Source: Trinickia dinghuensis
Lineage (GTDB): Bacteria; Pseudomonadota; Gammaproteobacteria; Burkholderiales; Burkholderiaceae
DNA: 64,000 nt
Direction: 5' to 3'
Assembly: GCF_003367175.1 (NCBI RefSeq)
Contig: NZ_QRGA01000024.1
Coordinates: 1 to 64,000, forward strand
The position numbers and the translations under genes were made by a program. Below are positions 17,734 through 25,150 of the stretch, in pieces (within the stretch, counting starts at the first letter, position 1; the number at the start of each line of letters is the position of its first letter). Under the pieces are notes generated by a model that was given only the letters and a program-made list of their open reading frames with translations, searched no databases and was not told the DNA's origin.

Positions 17734-17946
17734 TGTCTCTCTTGCCTTGTGCATGCGGTATGGGTATCGCGGGCCGACAATGGCAACCGCTACGTATCCG
17801 CGAAATCCACTATCTCAAAAATCAGAAGATTAGCGCAATCAGGCATTCAAAAATCTTTCGATCACATATCACCCTCCTGAACGCGGCCAGCAACGGCCGC
17901 TCCGCCGATGCAATCCCGCGTCGGTGCAATTCGTTCAGGAGCCTTC
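17734..17946. promoter_or_regulatory. Divergent intergenic region
   Basis: AT-richer spacer between the helicase remnant and the plus-strand recombination block, with runs such as TCAAAAATC near 17815 and 17848. It should hold the promoter of the block, but I see no convincing single promoter. Confidence 0.4.
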
Positions 17947-18708
17947 GTGAATTTTTCTACTCATACCGCTTTGCTGGCCGCCCTAATGGTCGCGCTCGTC
18001 GCGATCTTCGCGCTGGGCTTCTACTGGCTCGCCGCCAAGCGGCGATCGATGGGTGCCCATTCGCCTATCGCCCAGCCACCCGTTCGCGGCGCCACCGTCC
18101 AGCGCTCGGCATTCGACATCAGCGAACTTGACGAATGGGAAGCGCTCGCACACTACCCCGATCACGTCCTACGTACCATGCAGGAGGCCAGCGCCGAACC
18201 ACCAAACATCCACTTACCGTTCGGACGCCCCGACGAAGCCGCCCCTGCGCCCCTCACACCCGACGTACGCCGCGACCTGCACGACGCTCTTGAGCCGCTG
18301 ATGAGCGCGGCGGCCAAGCTAGAACCGGCATCGGCCCAAGCACCCGCCAAGCCAGGCCCATCATCATCCGAGCCGGTGCTTCGTTGCCCGAGGTGCTTGT
18401 CCTCGCGTATCGATACGCGCAACCGCGCCCGCAAGGCGGGCAGCACCATTGGCAGTGTTGCAGGAGCCACAGGTGGTATGGCGGCAGCACTTGCCGGCGC
18501 GGAAACAGGCGCGGTCGTGGGTTCGATCGCCGGACCAATCGGTACCGTATTCGGTGGCCTTGCCGGCGCGGTGATCGCCGGCCTCGTCGGCAGCGCCGCA
18601 GGCTGTGCGGCCGGCTCTGCGGTCGGCGGGGCGATCGACGACAACGTGCTCGACAACTATCAATGCCTGGCATGCACGCACTCGTTCAGCGTGAAGCAAG
18701 CCGTCTGA
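17947..18708 (+). CDS. Membrane protein with zinc ribbon split by a glycine zipper
   Basis: About 253 aa. The start is best placed at GTG 17947, which has AGGAG six bases upstream; an ATG at 17908 has no ribosome site. An N-terminal transmembrane helix (L-L-A-A-L-M-V-A-L-V-A-I-F-A-L-G) is followed by a Pro/Ala-rich linker. Near the C-terminus C-P-R-C and C-L-A-C could form one Zn ribbon, but about 75 residues of Gly/Ala-rich zipper repeats (G-A-V-V-G-S-I-A-G-P-I-G type) lie between the two knuckles. It opens a block (DUF932, YqaJ, Cys-cluster protein) typical of ICE/phage recombination modules. Function unknown. Confidence 0.75.
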   Translation: MNFSTHTALLAALMVALVAIFALGFYWLAAKRRSMGAHSPIAQPPVRGATVQRSAFDISELDEWEALAHYPDHVLRTMQEASAEPPNIHLPFGRPDEAAPAPLTPDVRRDLHDALEPLMSAAAKLEPASAQAPAKPGPSSSEPVLRCPRCLSSRIDTRNRARKAGSTIGSVAGATGGMAAALAGAETGAVVGSIAGPIGTVFGGLAGAVIAGLVGSAAGCAAGSAVGGAIDDNVLDNYQCLACTHSFSVKQAV

Positions 18709-18822
18709 ATCCGCTCTCACTACCACGCTGTCGCCAGCGCGGCGCCCTCTCTTCTCCTTTCCATTTCCAACCTGTCCGGCGAGCGCCGGGCTGTATGCAC
18801 GCGTATATTTTCAGGAGGCTTT

Positions 18823-19791
18823 ATGCATCTCGTTCAAACCATGGCCTATGTCGACGCCGAACCTTGGCACGGCCTCGGCAACAAGCTCGCCCCGAACCAG
18901 CCAATAGAACTGTGGGCCGAACGCGCCGGCATGAACTGGCGCATCGAAGAAGCCGAAGTACGCTTCGTCGCGGCCGGCAATCGGAGCCTCGGCTCGATTC
19001 ACGCATTCCCCGAACAAAAGGTTCTCTACCGCTCGGACACCAAGGCTGCGCTCTCCGTCGTGTCCGCTCGTTATCAGGTCGTACAGCCCCGGGAAATTTT
19101 GGAGTTCTATCGCGATCTCACTGAAGTGGGTGGCTTTCAGCTCGAAACGGCGGGCGTGCTGAAGGAAGGGCGCAAGCTGTGGGCGCTCGCGCGCACCGGC
19201 CAGAGCGCAACCCTCAAGGGCAGGGATGAGGTGAACGGCTATTTGCTGTTGGCGACGGCCTGTGATGGCACGCTCGCCACCACGGCCCAGTTCACATCGG
19301 TCCGCGTCGTCTGCAACAACACCCTCCAAATTGCGCTCGGAGATAGCGCCAGCGCGGTCAAGGTCCCGCACCGCTCGCAGTTCGACGCGCAAGCCGTCAA
19401 GCGTCAGCTCGGCATCGCGATCTCGTCGTGGGATGCCTTTATGGCTAGAACCAAGGCACTCGCGGAACGCAAGGTGTCGGACTCCGCTGCCGAAGCGTTC
19501 CTACGACGTGTGCTCACCTATTCAACACCCAACGTCGCTGATCGCGATGCGCTCGCCGTCAACGAACGCGCGATCAAGGCTGTGGGCCAACTGTACGCAG
19601 GCCGCGGCAAGGGCGCTGATCTCGCTTCGGCGACTGGCACCGCTTGGGGCCTGCTCAACGCTGTCACCGAATATGTGGATCACCACCGCCGCGCGCGTAG
19701 CGACGACCACCGGCGCGATGCTGCGTGGTTCGGACAAGGCTCGACCATCAAGCAGCGTGCGTGGGATGAAGCGCTCAAGCTCGTCGTGTGA
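18823..19791 (+). CDS. DUF932 phage/plasmid-like protein
   Basis: A 322-aa protein of the DUF932 (TIGR03299) family, recognised by the early W-H-G-L-G-N-K, the Y-Q-V-V-Q-P-R-E-I-L-E-F motif, and the V-C-N-N-T-L core. Members are frequent on phages, plasmids and integrative elements next to recombination genes; the biochemical role is not established. A strong CAGGAGG lies upstream of the ATG. Followed after 76 bp by the YqaJ exonuclease gene. No membrane segment. Confidence 0.9.
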   Translation: MHLVQTMAYVDAEPWHGLGNKLAPNQPIELWAERAGMNWRIEEAEVRFVAAGNRSLGSIHAFPEQKVLYRSDTKAALSVVSARYQVVQPREILEFYRDLTEVGGFQLETAGVLKEGRKLWALARTGQSATLKGRDEVNGYLLLATACDGTLATTAQFTSVRVVCNNTLQIALGDSASAVKVPHRSQFDAQAVKRQLGIAISSWDAFMARTKALAERKVSDSAAEAFLRRVLTYSTPNVADRDALAVNERAIKAVGQLYAGRGKGADLASATGTAWGLLNAVTEYVDHHRRARSDDHRRDAAWFGQGSTIKQRAWDEALKLVV

Positions 19792-19867
19792 GTCAGGTTT
19801 CTCCCATTTCCCATCATCCTCGGTCCGATCAGGTTCCCTGCCGGGTCGCTTTGTTTTGAGAGGCACT

Positions 19868-20863
19868 ATGAGTGCAGTCCAACCCGACGGGCCACGTACG
19901 CGCCGACCGGCGCTCAAGCTCGTCAAGACGCAGGAATTGAGCCGCGACGACTGGCTGGCCGTTCGTCGCACCGGCATTGGCGGATCGGATGCCGCTGCAG
20001 CTGTGGGGCTCAATCCGTATCAAAGCCCTTTGGAGCTTTGGCTCGATAAGACCGGGCGCGGAGAAGGCATGCCGTGCCCCGATCCAAGCGACACAACTTC
20101 GCCCACCTATTGGGGGACGCTGCTCGAACCCATCGTTGCCGCGTCCTACACCAAGCAAACCGGCAATCGTGTTCGACGTGTCAACGCCGTTCTACGTCAC
20201 CCGACAATTCCCTTCATGCTCGCCAATGTCGATCGTGAAGTGGTGGGCTGCCGGGATGTCCAACTGCTGGAATGCAAGACGGCGGGCGAGTTCGGCGCGC
20301 GCCTGTGGCGAGCAGGCGTGCCCGAATACGTCGAACTGCAAGTACAGCATCAGCTCGCCGTGACAGGCAAGCAGGCAGCACACGTTGCCGTACTGCTCTG
20401 CGGGCAGGCGCTCGAGGTGTATCGGATCGAACGCGACGATGCACTGATTGGCCGGCTCGTTGAACTCGAGAGGCGCTTCTGGCGATTCGTTGAGTCCGAC
20501 ACGCCACCGCCGGCGGACGGGTCCGAATCTGCGGATCGAGCACTGCGCCATCTCTATCCGGGCAACGGGGGCACGGTCGATTTCACAGACGACCGGCAAC
20601 TCTCGTCGGTGTTCGCTGACCTCGTTGCTGTACGCGAGCAGATCGAAGCGCACCAAGCAATCGAAGCCCAGTTGAAGCAGACGATTCAGCAGGCGATGGG
20701 CGAGGCAACACGTGCAGTGTTCGAGACCGGTGCGGTCTCGTTCAAGCGCAGCCGCGATTCGTCCACTGTCGACCTGAGACGGTTACTCGCCGAACACCCG
20801 GAGTTGCAGCAGCAATACGCCGATTCGAAGCACGGTTCGCGGCGCTTTCTCGTTTCCTCCTGA
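19868..20863 (+). CDS. YqaJ-type viral recombinase / lambda-exo-like nuclease
   Basis: A 331-aa protein. The N-terminal R-R-T-G-I-G-G-S-D-A-A-A-A-V-G-L-N-P-Y motif, then N-V-D-R-E-V, L-L-E-C-K-T and the L-Q-V-Q-H-Q-L motif are the D-(E)xK active site and conserved loops of the YqaJ/lambda exonuclease fold (5'-3' resection of dsDNA ends for annealing recombination). The C-terminal 120 residues include a coiled-coil-like stretch (about 245-275). The start is the ATG at 19868 after GAGAGGC. No Bet/RecT-type annealase gene is adjacent; one of the neighbouring unknowns could fill that role. Confidence 0.92.
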   Translation: MSAVQPDGPRTRRPALKLVKTQELSRDDWLAVRRTGIGGSDAAAAVGLNPYQSPLELWLDKTGRGEGMPCPDPSDTTSPTYWGTLLEPIVAASYTKQTGNRVRRVNAVLRHPTIPFMLANVDREVVGCRDVQLLECKTAGEFGARLWRAGVPEYVELQVQHQLAVTGKQAAHVAVLLCGQALEVYRIERDDALIGRLVELERRFWRFVESDTPPPADGSESADRALRHLYPGNGGTVDFTDDRQLSSVFADLVAVREQIEAHQAIEAQLKQTIQQAMGEATRAVFETGAVSFKRSRDSSTVDLRRLLAEHPELQQQYADSKHGSRRFLVSS

Positions 20864-20901
20864 TTTCCGCTTTTTTACCTTCTTCTTTCCTGAGGACCAC
20901 C

Positions 20902-21819
20902 ATGCTCAAGGGGCTAGCAATTACCCCGCCCGTCGTCGGGCGGATTTCTATTGGGCGCATTGTCGAACGCGCAGGCAAGCGACTGCCCGAAAAAGACGAT
21001 CAGTTCACCCTCACGACCCAAGTTCAACAACGCGGCGAGTGGCTGCTCCATCCACTCAACGAACAGCTTCACAAAGCCACATCGGGCAAGCTACGCGCTA
21101 TTCCCGTCCGAATGCTCTTCAACGATCCGGATCTGAACCTGCGGGCCGACTATTCACTGTTCGCTCGCGAAACCGGCCGGCCCATGTGCGTCGGCAACGG
21201 CGAAACGTGCCGTCGCGTTGCGGGGGACGGCATCGAAAACCTGCCCTGCGCGTCGCCCGACGGATGCTCATTTGGTCAGCAAGGGGGTTGCAAGCCATAT
21301 GCTCGGTTGAACGTGCTCATCGGCGACGAGGACGAGATGGGCTCATTCGTCTTTCGCACGACCTCGTTCAATTCCATCCGCACGCTCGCAGCGCGCTTGC
21401 ATTACTTCGCGGCGGTGTCCGGCAACCTCCTCGCCTGCCTGCCGCTGGAATTGAAACTGCGGGGCAAATCGACGGCGCAGAGCTACCGCTCGGCGATCTA
21501 CTACGTCGACCTTTCAGTGCGCGTAGGCAGCACATTGGAAGAGGCGCTGACGCAGGCGCGCGAACTCGACGCCCGGCGTAAGTCCGCTGGGTTCGACCAG
21601 GCAGCGCTCGACACCGCCGCGCGTCTTGGGTTCGCCAATGGAGCGTTCGAGGATAGCGCTGAAGAGCAGGCGGCGGTGGCCGAGGAATTCTATCCGTCAT
21701 CGGAACCGGCGAAAGCGAGCAGCGAACCTCCGCCCACCGAGCCCGGATCGCCCGCCCGGCCAACGCTGCGCGAAAAGCTCGAGCGACAGGCCGTGCTGCT
21801 CGGGGGAGCGGCGGCATGA
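20902..21819 (+). CDS. Cys-cluster protein, phage gp3/recombination-directionality-like
   Basis: A 305-aa protein often labelled 'hydrolase or metal-binding protein' in integrative elements. It has a four-to-five cysteine cluster at about 97-131 (M-C-V-G-N-G-E-T-C, L-P-C-A-S-P-D-G-C, G-G-C-K-P), then F-R-T-T-S-F-N-S-I-R-T-L. This pattern resembles the phage gp3 family that includes serine-integrase directionality factors, but could equally be a ssDNA-binding recombination partner of the YqaJ nuclease. The C-terminal 50 residues are Pro/Ala/Glu-rich. It overlaps the next gene by ATGA. Confidence 0.7.
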   Translation: MLKGLAITPPVVGRISIGRIVERAGKRLPEKDDQFTLTTQVQQRGEWLLHPLNEQLHKATSGKLRAIPVRMLFNDPDLNLRADYSLFARETGRPMCVGNGETCRRVAGDGIENLPCASPDGCSFGQQGGCKPYARLNVLIGDEDEMGSFVFRTTSFNSIRTLAARLHYFAAVSGNLLACLPLELKLRGKSTAQSYRSAIYYVDLSVRVGSTLEEALTQARELDARRKSAGFDQAALDTAARLGFANGAFEDSAEEQAAVAEEFYPSSEPAKASSEPPPTEPGSPARPTLREKLERQAVLLGGAAA

Positions 21820-22889
21820 CGACGCAGCGCTGGGCGTTGGCCTTAGCGGTTGCGGCCACGGGTACGGCCGTCACGCTCTCCATCCTGTCCGGATGGCAGC
21901 GAGGCGGCACGTTGCCGGAGCGGCTTGTGTGGGTCGCGATCGGAGTTGTACTCGTCGTGGCCGCTCATCTGTTACCGGCGCTCGCGCACGCAGCGGCCCC
22001 ACGGTTTCGGGTCGTCGCCACGGGATTGTGGCTAGGCTGCATGGGGGCTACCGTGTTTGGTCACGCGACGTTCTTTCTCTTGGCGCAAATGCACGCTGGG
22101 GAGCGGCGCGCCGCGTCGGTCGCGCAGCCAGCGTTGCCAGCCGGTCGCAGTCTTACGGTCGTCATGGCCGAACGCGCGGTAGTAGAGACGCAGCTCGCTT
22201 CCTCCGGCGTTCGGCGTTGTGTGGGCTACTGCCCAAGCCTGCAAGCGCGTCGCGCGTCGCTTGCTGCGCGACTCGACGCGCTGAACGCCGAAGCCGGTGA
22301 TATCCGGCGTCGTGAGGGTCAGGACGATCGAGTCACAGCCCAACGTGACGCGTTACTCGCCGATCCGGTCACGTCGCGACTCGCGGCCTTACTTGGCACG
22401 ACTGCCGCGCGCGTCGATCTGCTGTCGGGACTGATGTTCGCCGCAGTCCTGGAAGGGGTGGCTTGCCTACTGTGGGTACTCGCACTAGGGGAGACGCCGT
22501 TACCAGTCCCGGTACCAGTCGTGAGCGAGCCGACGCTAACAGCAGTCGCGCCGGTCGCTGCCTCGACTGCCCTACCCGCCGAGACTCAACCGGCAGTCAC
22601 GGTCAGCACGGAAAGTCACGCCGACGAGACCACGAGTCTCGGAAGCGCATTGCTCAGTCACAACGGTACGACTCCCAGTCGCGCCCCCCGCGACGATCCG
22701 CTTTCGCCGTTACCGGACATCGGCCTCATCGATGACGACCTGTCCCGACTCATGCGAGACGTTACTGCAGGGCAAGTGCGCCCCACCGTCGCCGACATTC
22801 GCCGCCACCTCGGCTGCTCGCAGGCGAAGGCAACCGCGCTGCGCCGCCAACTCGGCGCACGCCACGCGGCGGACCACTCAGCGGCATAG
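21816..22889 (+). CDS. Membrane protein with periplasmic loop and C-terminal HTH-like region
   Basis: A 357-aa protein coupled to the previous gene by a 4-bp overlap. Three membrane segments near the N-terminus (about 7-25, 38-56, 66-90), a coiled-coil-like charged region with two cysteines (R-R-C-V-G-Y-C, about 133-138), and a fourth segment near 210-228. After a Thr/Pro-rich linker the last 50 residues (V-R-P-T-V-A-D-I-R-R-H-L-G-C-S-Q-A-K-A-T-A-L-R-R-Q-L) look like a winged-helix. Proteins of this shape are found in ICE-like blocks with no assigned function. Confidence 0.7.
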   Translation: MTTQRWALALAVAATGTAVTLSILSGWQRGGTLPERLVWVAIGVVLVVAAHLLPALAHAAAPRFRVVATGLWLGCMGATVFGHATFFLLAQMHAGERRAASVAQPALPAGRSLTVVMAERAVVETQLASSGVRRCVGYCPSLQARRASLAARLDALNAEAGDIRRREGQDDRVTAQRDALLADPVTSRLAALLGTTAARVDLLSGLMFAAVLEGVACLLWVLALGETPLPVPVPVVSEPTLTAVAPVAASTALPAETQPAVTVSTESHADETTSLGSALLSHNGTTPSRAPRDDPLSPLPDIGLIDDDLSRLMRDVTAGQVRPTVADIRRHLGCSQAKATALRRQLGARHAADHSAA

Positions 22890-22944
22890 ACGCTGGGCCT
22901 CGCGCCCGGCGTTTCTTCTTCAACCATCTGCCATACGGAAAGCC

Positions 22945-23754
22945 ATGGATACAACGACCGACGTCGTCAAGAGCGTCAGCATTGTCAATCTCGCCAACCA
23001 GCGCGTCGCTGTCGTCGAGCGCGTACACGCCGCGCTCGATCTCCTCGCCGAAGCCGAACGAATCGCAAAGACGGCTCACCTCGGTTTTCCTCGACTCGTA
23101 CTCGACGACGCTTACGCCTGTCGCGGCAGGCCCTCCGTTACCGGAGAGTATGCAAAACGCGACGAGGCTGAGGGTGCCATCGTCCGCGTCATCGACGTAC
23201 GCGGCTGGAGCTATCTGCTCTCCGAGTCAGGTTTGCGCACCTTCATGGATGCCCAAGCCCGAGAGCAATGGGATCGACAGCTTTCTGAAGGCGATGTGCC
23301 CGAACTGACGGCAGCCAATATCGAAGCGACGTTCGCACAACTGTACGGCGCTCGCGTGGATATGTTCGAGCGCGGCGTGATCCAGTGTTTCCGGCGTTTG
23401 TCCTGGGATTACAAGACCAATCGTCCATTCAAGTTCGGCAAACGGATCATCGTGAAACGCCTGCTGTCGGACGGCTGCACGAATCATCGCGTCACCGACG
23501 AACTGGACGACCTCGTGCGCGCGTTCTGCATACTCGACGGCAAGTCCGAGCCGGATCACCGGCTTGGGACCTATGCCCTCGTCTCGGACGCGCGACAAGC
23601 ACGGCACAGCGAAGCTGAACACGCCTACTTTCATTTACGGTGGTTCAAGAACGGCAACGGGCATCTGACGTTCGCGCGGGCCGATCTGGTTGAGCGCATG
23701 AACCTCATTCTCGCGAGGCACTACCCGAACGCACTCGCCGCGGAAACTCGGTAG
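22945..23754 (+). CDS. DUF4942 domain protein
   Basis: A 269-aa protein of the DUF4942 family, identified by M-F-E-R-G-V-I-Q-C-F-R-R-L-S-W-D-Y-K-T-N followed by F-G-K-R-I-I and the C-terminal H-L-R-W-F-K-N-G-N-G-H-L-T-F. Members are encoded on plasmids and integrative elements and often sit near methylase or recombination genes; in some fusions DUF4942 is linked to DNA methyltransferases, but no methylase motif is present here. Start is the ATG at 22945 after CGGAAAG. Function unknown. Confidence 0.85.
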   Translation: MDTTTDVVKSVSIVNLANQRVAVVERVHAALDLLAEAERIAKTAHLGFPRLVLDDAYACRGRPSVTGEYAKRDEAEGAIVRVIDVRGWSYLLSESGLRTFMDAQAREQWDRQLSEGDVPELTAANIEATFAQLYGARVDMFERGVIQCFRRLSWDYKTNRPFKFGKRIIVKRLLSDGCTNHRVTDELDDLVRAFCILDGKSEPDHRLGTYALVSDARQARHSEAEHAYFHLRWFKNGNGHLTFARADLVERMNLILARHYPNALAAETR

Positions 23755-23858
23755 CTCGCGGCCTTCTGACGCGGCAAACGCCGCAGACGGACCCCATCCC
23801 GTCTCGCCCTTTTCCCGATTGGTTTCAACGCTCACGCATCCGGCAGGACCGGAGGCTA

Positions 23859-24188
23859 GTGCTCGACCGTTTCCAGGAGAAATTTATCTTGAATGTTCCT
23901 TCGACCCATCACACTGGTCCGCGCTTCAAGCTCGGCCGCATTCTTGCCACGCCCGGCGCCCTGGAAGTCATCGCCGATGCCCGCGTTTCGATCGTTGACC
24001 TACTGATTAAGCACCTGCGCGGCGACTGGGGTGATCTGTCCGATTCCGATCGCCAACAGAACGAACAAGCAATCGTTGCCGGACAGCGCATCGTATCGAG
24101 CTACGTCCTAGCGAACCGTCAAACGGTATGGCTCGTCACGGAAGCGGACCGCTCAGCCACCACATTCTTGTTATCGGGGGACTATTGA
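23859..24188 (+). CDS. Small mobile-element protein, paralogue 1
   Basis: A 109-aa protein of a family carried on plasmids and islands and sometimes mislabelled as a type I restriction subunit. Key features are H-L-R-G-D-W-G-D-L-S-D-x-D, a later S-Y-V-L-x-N-R-Q-T-V-W-L-V-T-E, and A-D-R-S-A-T-T-F-L-L-S. The GTG at 23859 has GGAGG just upstream; a TTG at 23889 with AGGAGA upstream is an alternative. The next gene is a diverged copy. Function unknown. Confidence 0.75.
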   Translation: MLDRFQEKFILNVPSTHHTGPRFKLGRILATPGALEVIADARVSIVDLLIKHLRGDWGDLSDSDRQQNEQAIVAGQRIVSSYVLANRQTVWLVTEADRSATTFLLSGDY

Positions 24189-24189
24189 A

Positions 24190-24540
24190 ATGGCGGCCGA
24201 CCGTCTCCCATCCAAGATCCGCATGCAAACGCGCGTACAACCTGGCTGCGTCTTTGTCTCCTTGGGCGTGCTCAATGCACTGAGCGCCGTCCGAGTCCCG
24301 CTCGTCCATTTCCTCATTCGCCACATGCGCGGTGACTGGGGCAGACTGAGCGACGAGGACTGGCAGCGCAACGAAAAGGCTAACGTGACCGGAGACTACC
24401 TGCTGTCGAGTTACGTCCTGTCAAGCGGGCAAAAAATCTGGATCCAAACAACCGGTGGGCGGTCAGCGACTGTCGTTTTATTGCCGGCTGAGGATTCTAA
24501 GCTGGAGCGGTCCTTGAGCGACACACTACACGGCCGTTAG
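24190..24540 (+). CDS. Small mobile-element protein, paralogue 2
   Basis: A 116-aa protein starting one base after the stop of paralogue 1. It shares H-M-R-G-D-W-G-R-L-S-D-E-D, S-S-Y-V-L-S-S-G-Q-K-I-W-I-Q-T and R-S-A-T-V-V-L-L with it, so the two arose by tandem duplication. It has lost the acidic T-E-A-D of the copy (T-T-G-G instead) and gained a 15-residue C-terminal extension. It converges with the XRE gene on the opposite strand, overlapping it by 4 bp. Confidence 0.75.
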   Translation: MAADRLPSKIRMQTRVQPGCVFVSLGVLNALSAVRVPLVHFLIRHMRGDWGRLSDEDWQRNEKANVTGDYLLSSYVLSSGQKIWIQTTGGRSATVVLLPAEDSKLERSLSDTLHGR

Positions 24541-24905
24541 CGACGGACCGTATCCGCTTGGCGGCGGGTTAAACGCGTTGACAGGCGCTCGAAGACCTCC
24601 AGCAACATCGTTCGATCAGCTGTAGAAAGCCGTGACATTAACCGATCTAGGTGATTTGCCTGGTCGCTCGATCGGCTGCTGGCCTCAGTTAGAAGGTCTG
24701 CCGCATCGCAGGCGAAGATGTCCGCCAACTCGAAGAGGCGCAGTACTGTGGGGATAACGGTCCCTCGTTCCATCCGTGACACGGCCTCCAGGCCAATGCC
24801 CAGACGTTCCGCCACTTGTTCCTGCGTCAATCCACTCGTAGTGCGCTGCTTCGCAATGGCTCGCCCCACCGCCACGGCGAGATTTTCTGTGCCCGATTTC
24901 GGCAT
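24537..24905 (-). CDS. XRE-family transcriptional regulator
   Basis: A 122-aa protein. The HTH is at about 12-66 (T-S-G-L-T-Q-E-Q-V-A-E-R-L-G-I-G-L-E-A-V-S-R-M-E-R-G), and the remaining 55 residues are charged and helical, probably for dimerisation. It faces away from the lipoprotein gene and towards the recombination block, so it may repress its own promoter and others on the island. A dyad at 24967-24979 is a candidate operator. Confidence 0.88.
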   Translation of the reverse strand: MPKSGTENLAVAVGRAIAKQRTTSGLTQEQVAERLGIGLEAVSRMERGTVIPTVLRLFELADIFACDAADLLTEASSRSSDQANHLDRLMSRLSTADRTMLLEVFERLSTRLTRRQADTVRR

Positions 24906-24966
24906 GGTCCCTCCCGGTCAACCGGAATGGTTGAGCACCATCCCTTTGATATGAAGGACTTTTAGG

Positions 24967-24979
24967 GTTGATATTCAAC
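24967..24979. promoter_or_regulatory. Dyad in front of the XRE gene
   Basis: GTTGA (24967-24971) TAT TCAAC (24975-24979) is a perfect 13-bp dyad. TGATAT is repeated at 24947-24952 and 24969-24974. Placement between divergent genes fits an XRE operator; binding is inference. Confidence 0.45.
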
Positions 24980-25150
24980 TTTTTAAGAGATATGCCGATA
25001 TAACTTTCGGAGCCCATAGCCAGTGCGCACCCGCGGTATGCCATGGCAAGGGTTAGCAATGAAGTGGAGCAAGCGGAATTAGGCGCCCAACACGCTTGCG
25101 AGGCATAAGACGCCCCCGAGGGGCAATCATTGAAGAAGAGGACTTGAAAA

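Noticed and set aside
23859-24188. Type I restriction subunit
   Set aside because: The label used for this family in some databases is not supported; a 109-aa protein has no methylase or helicase motif.
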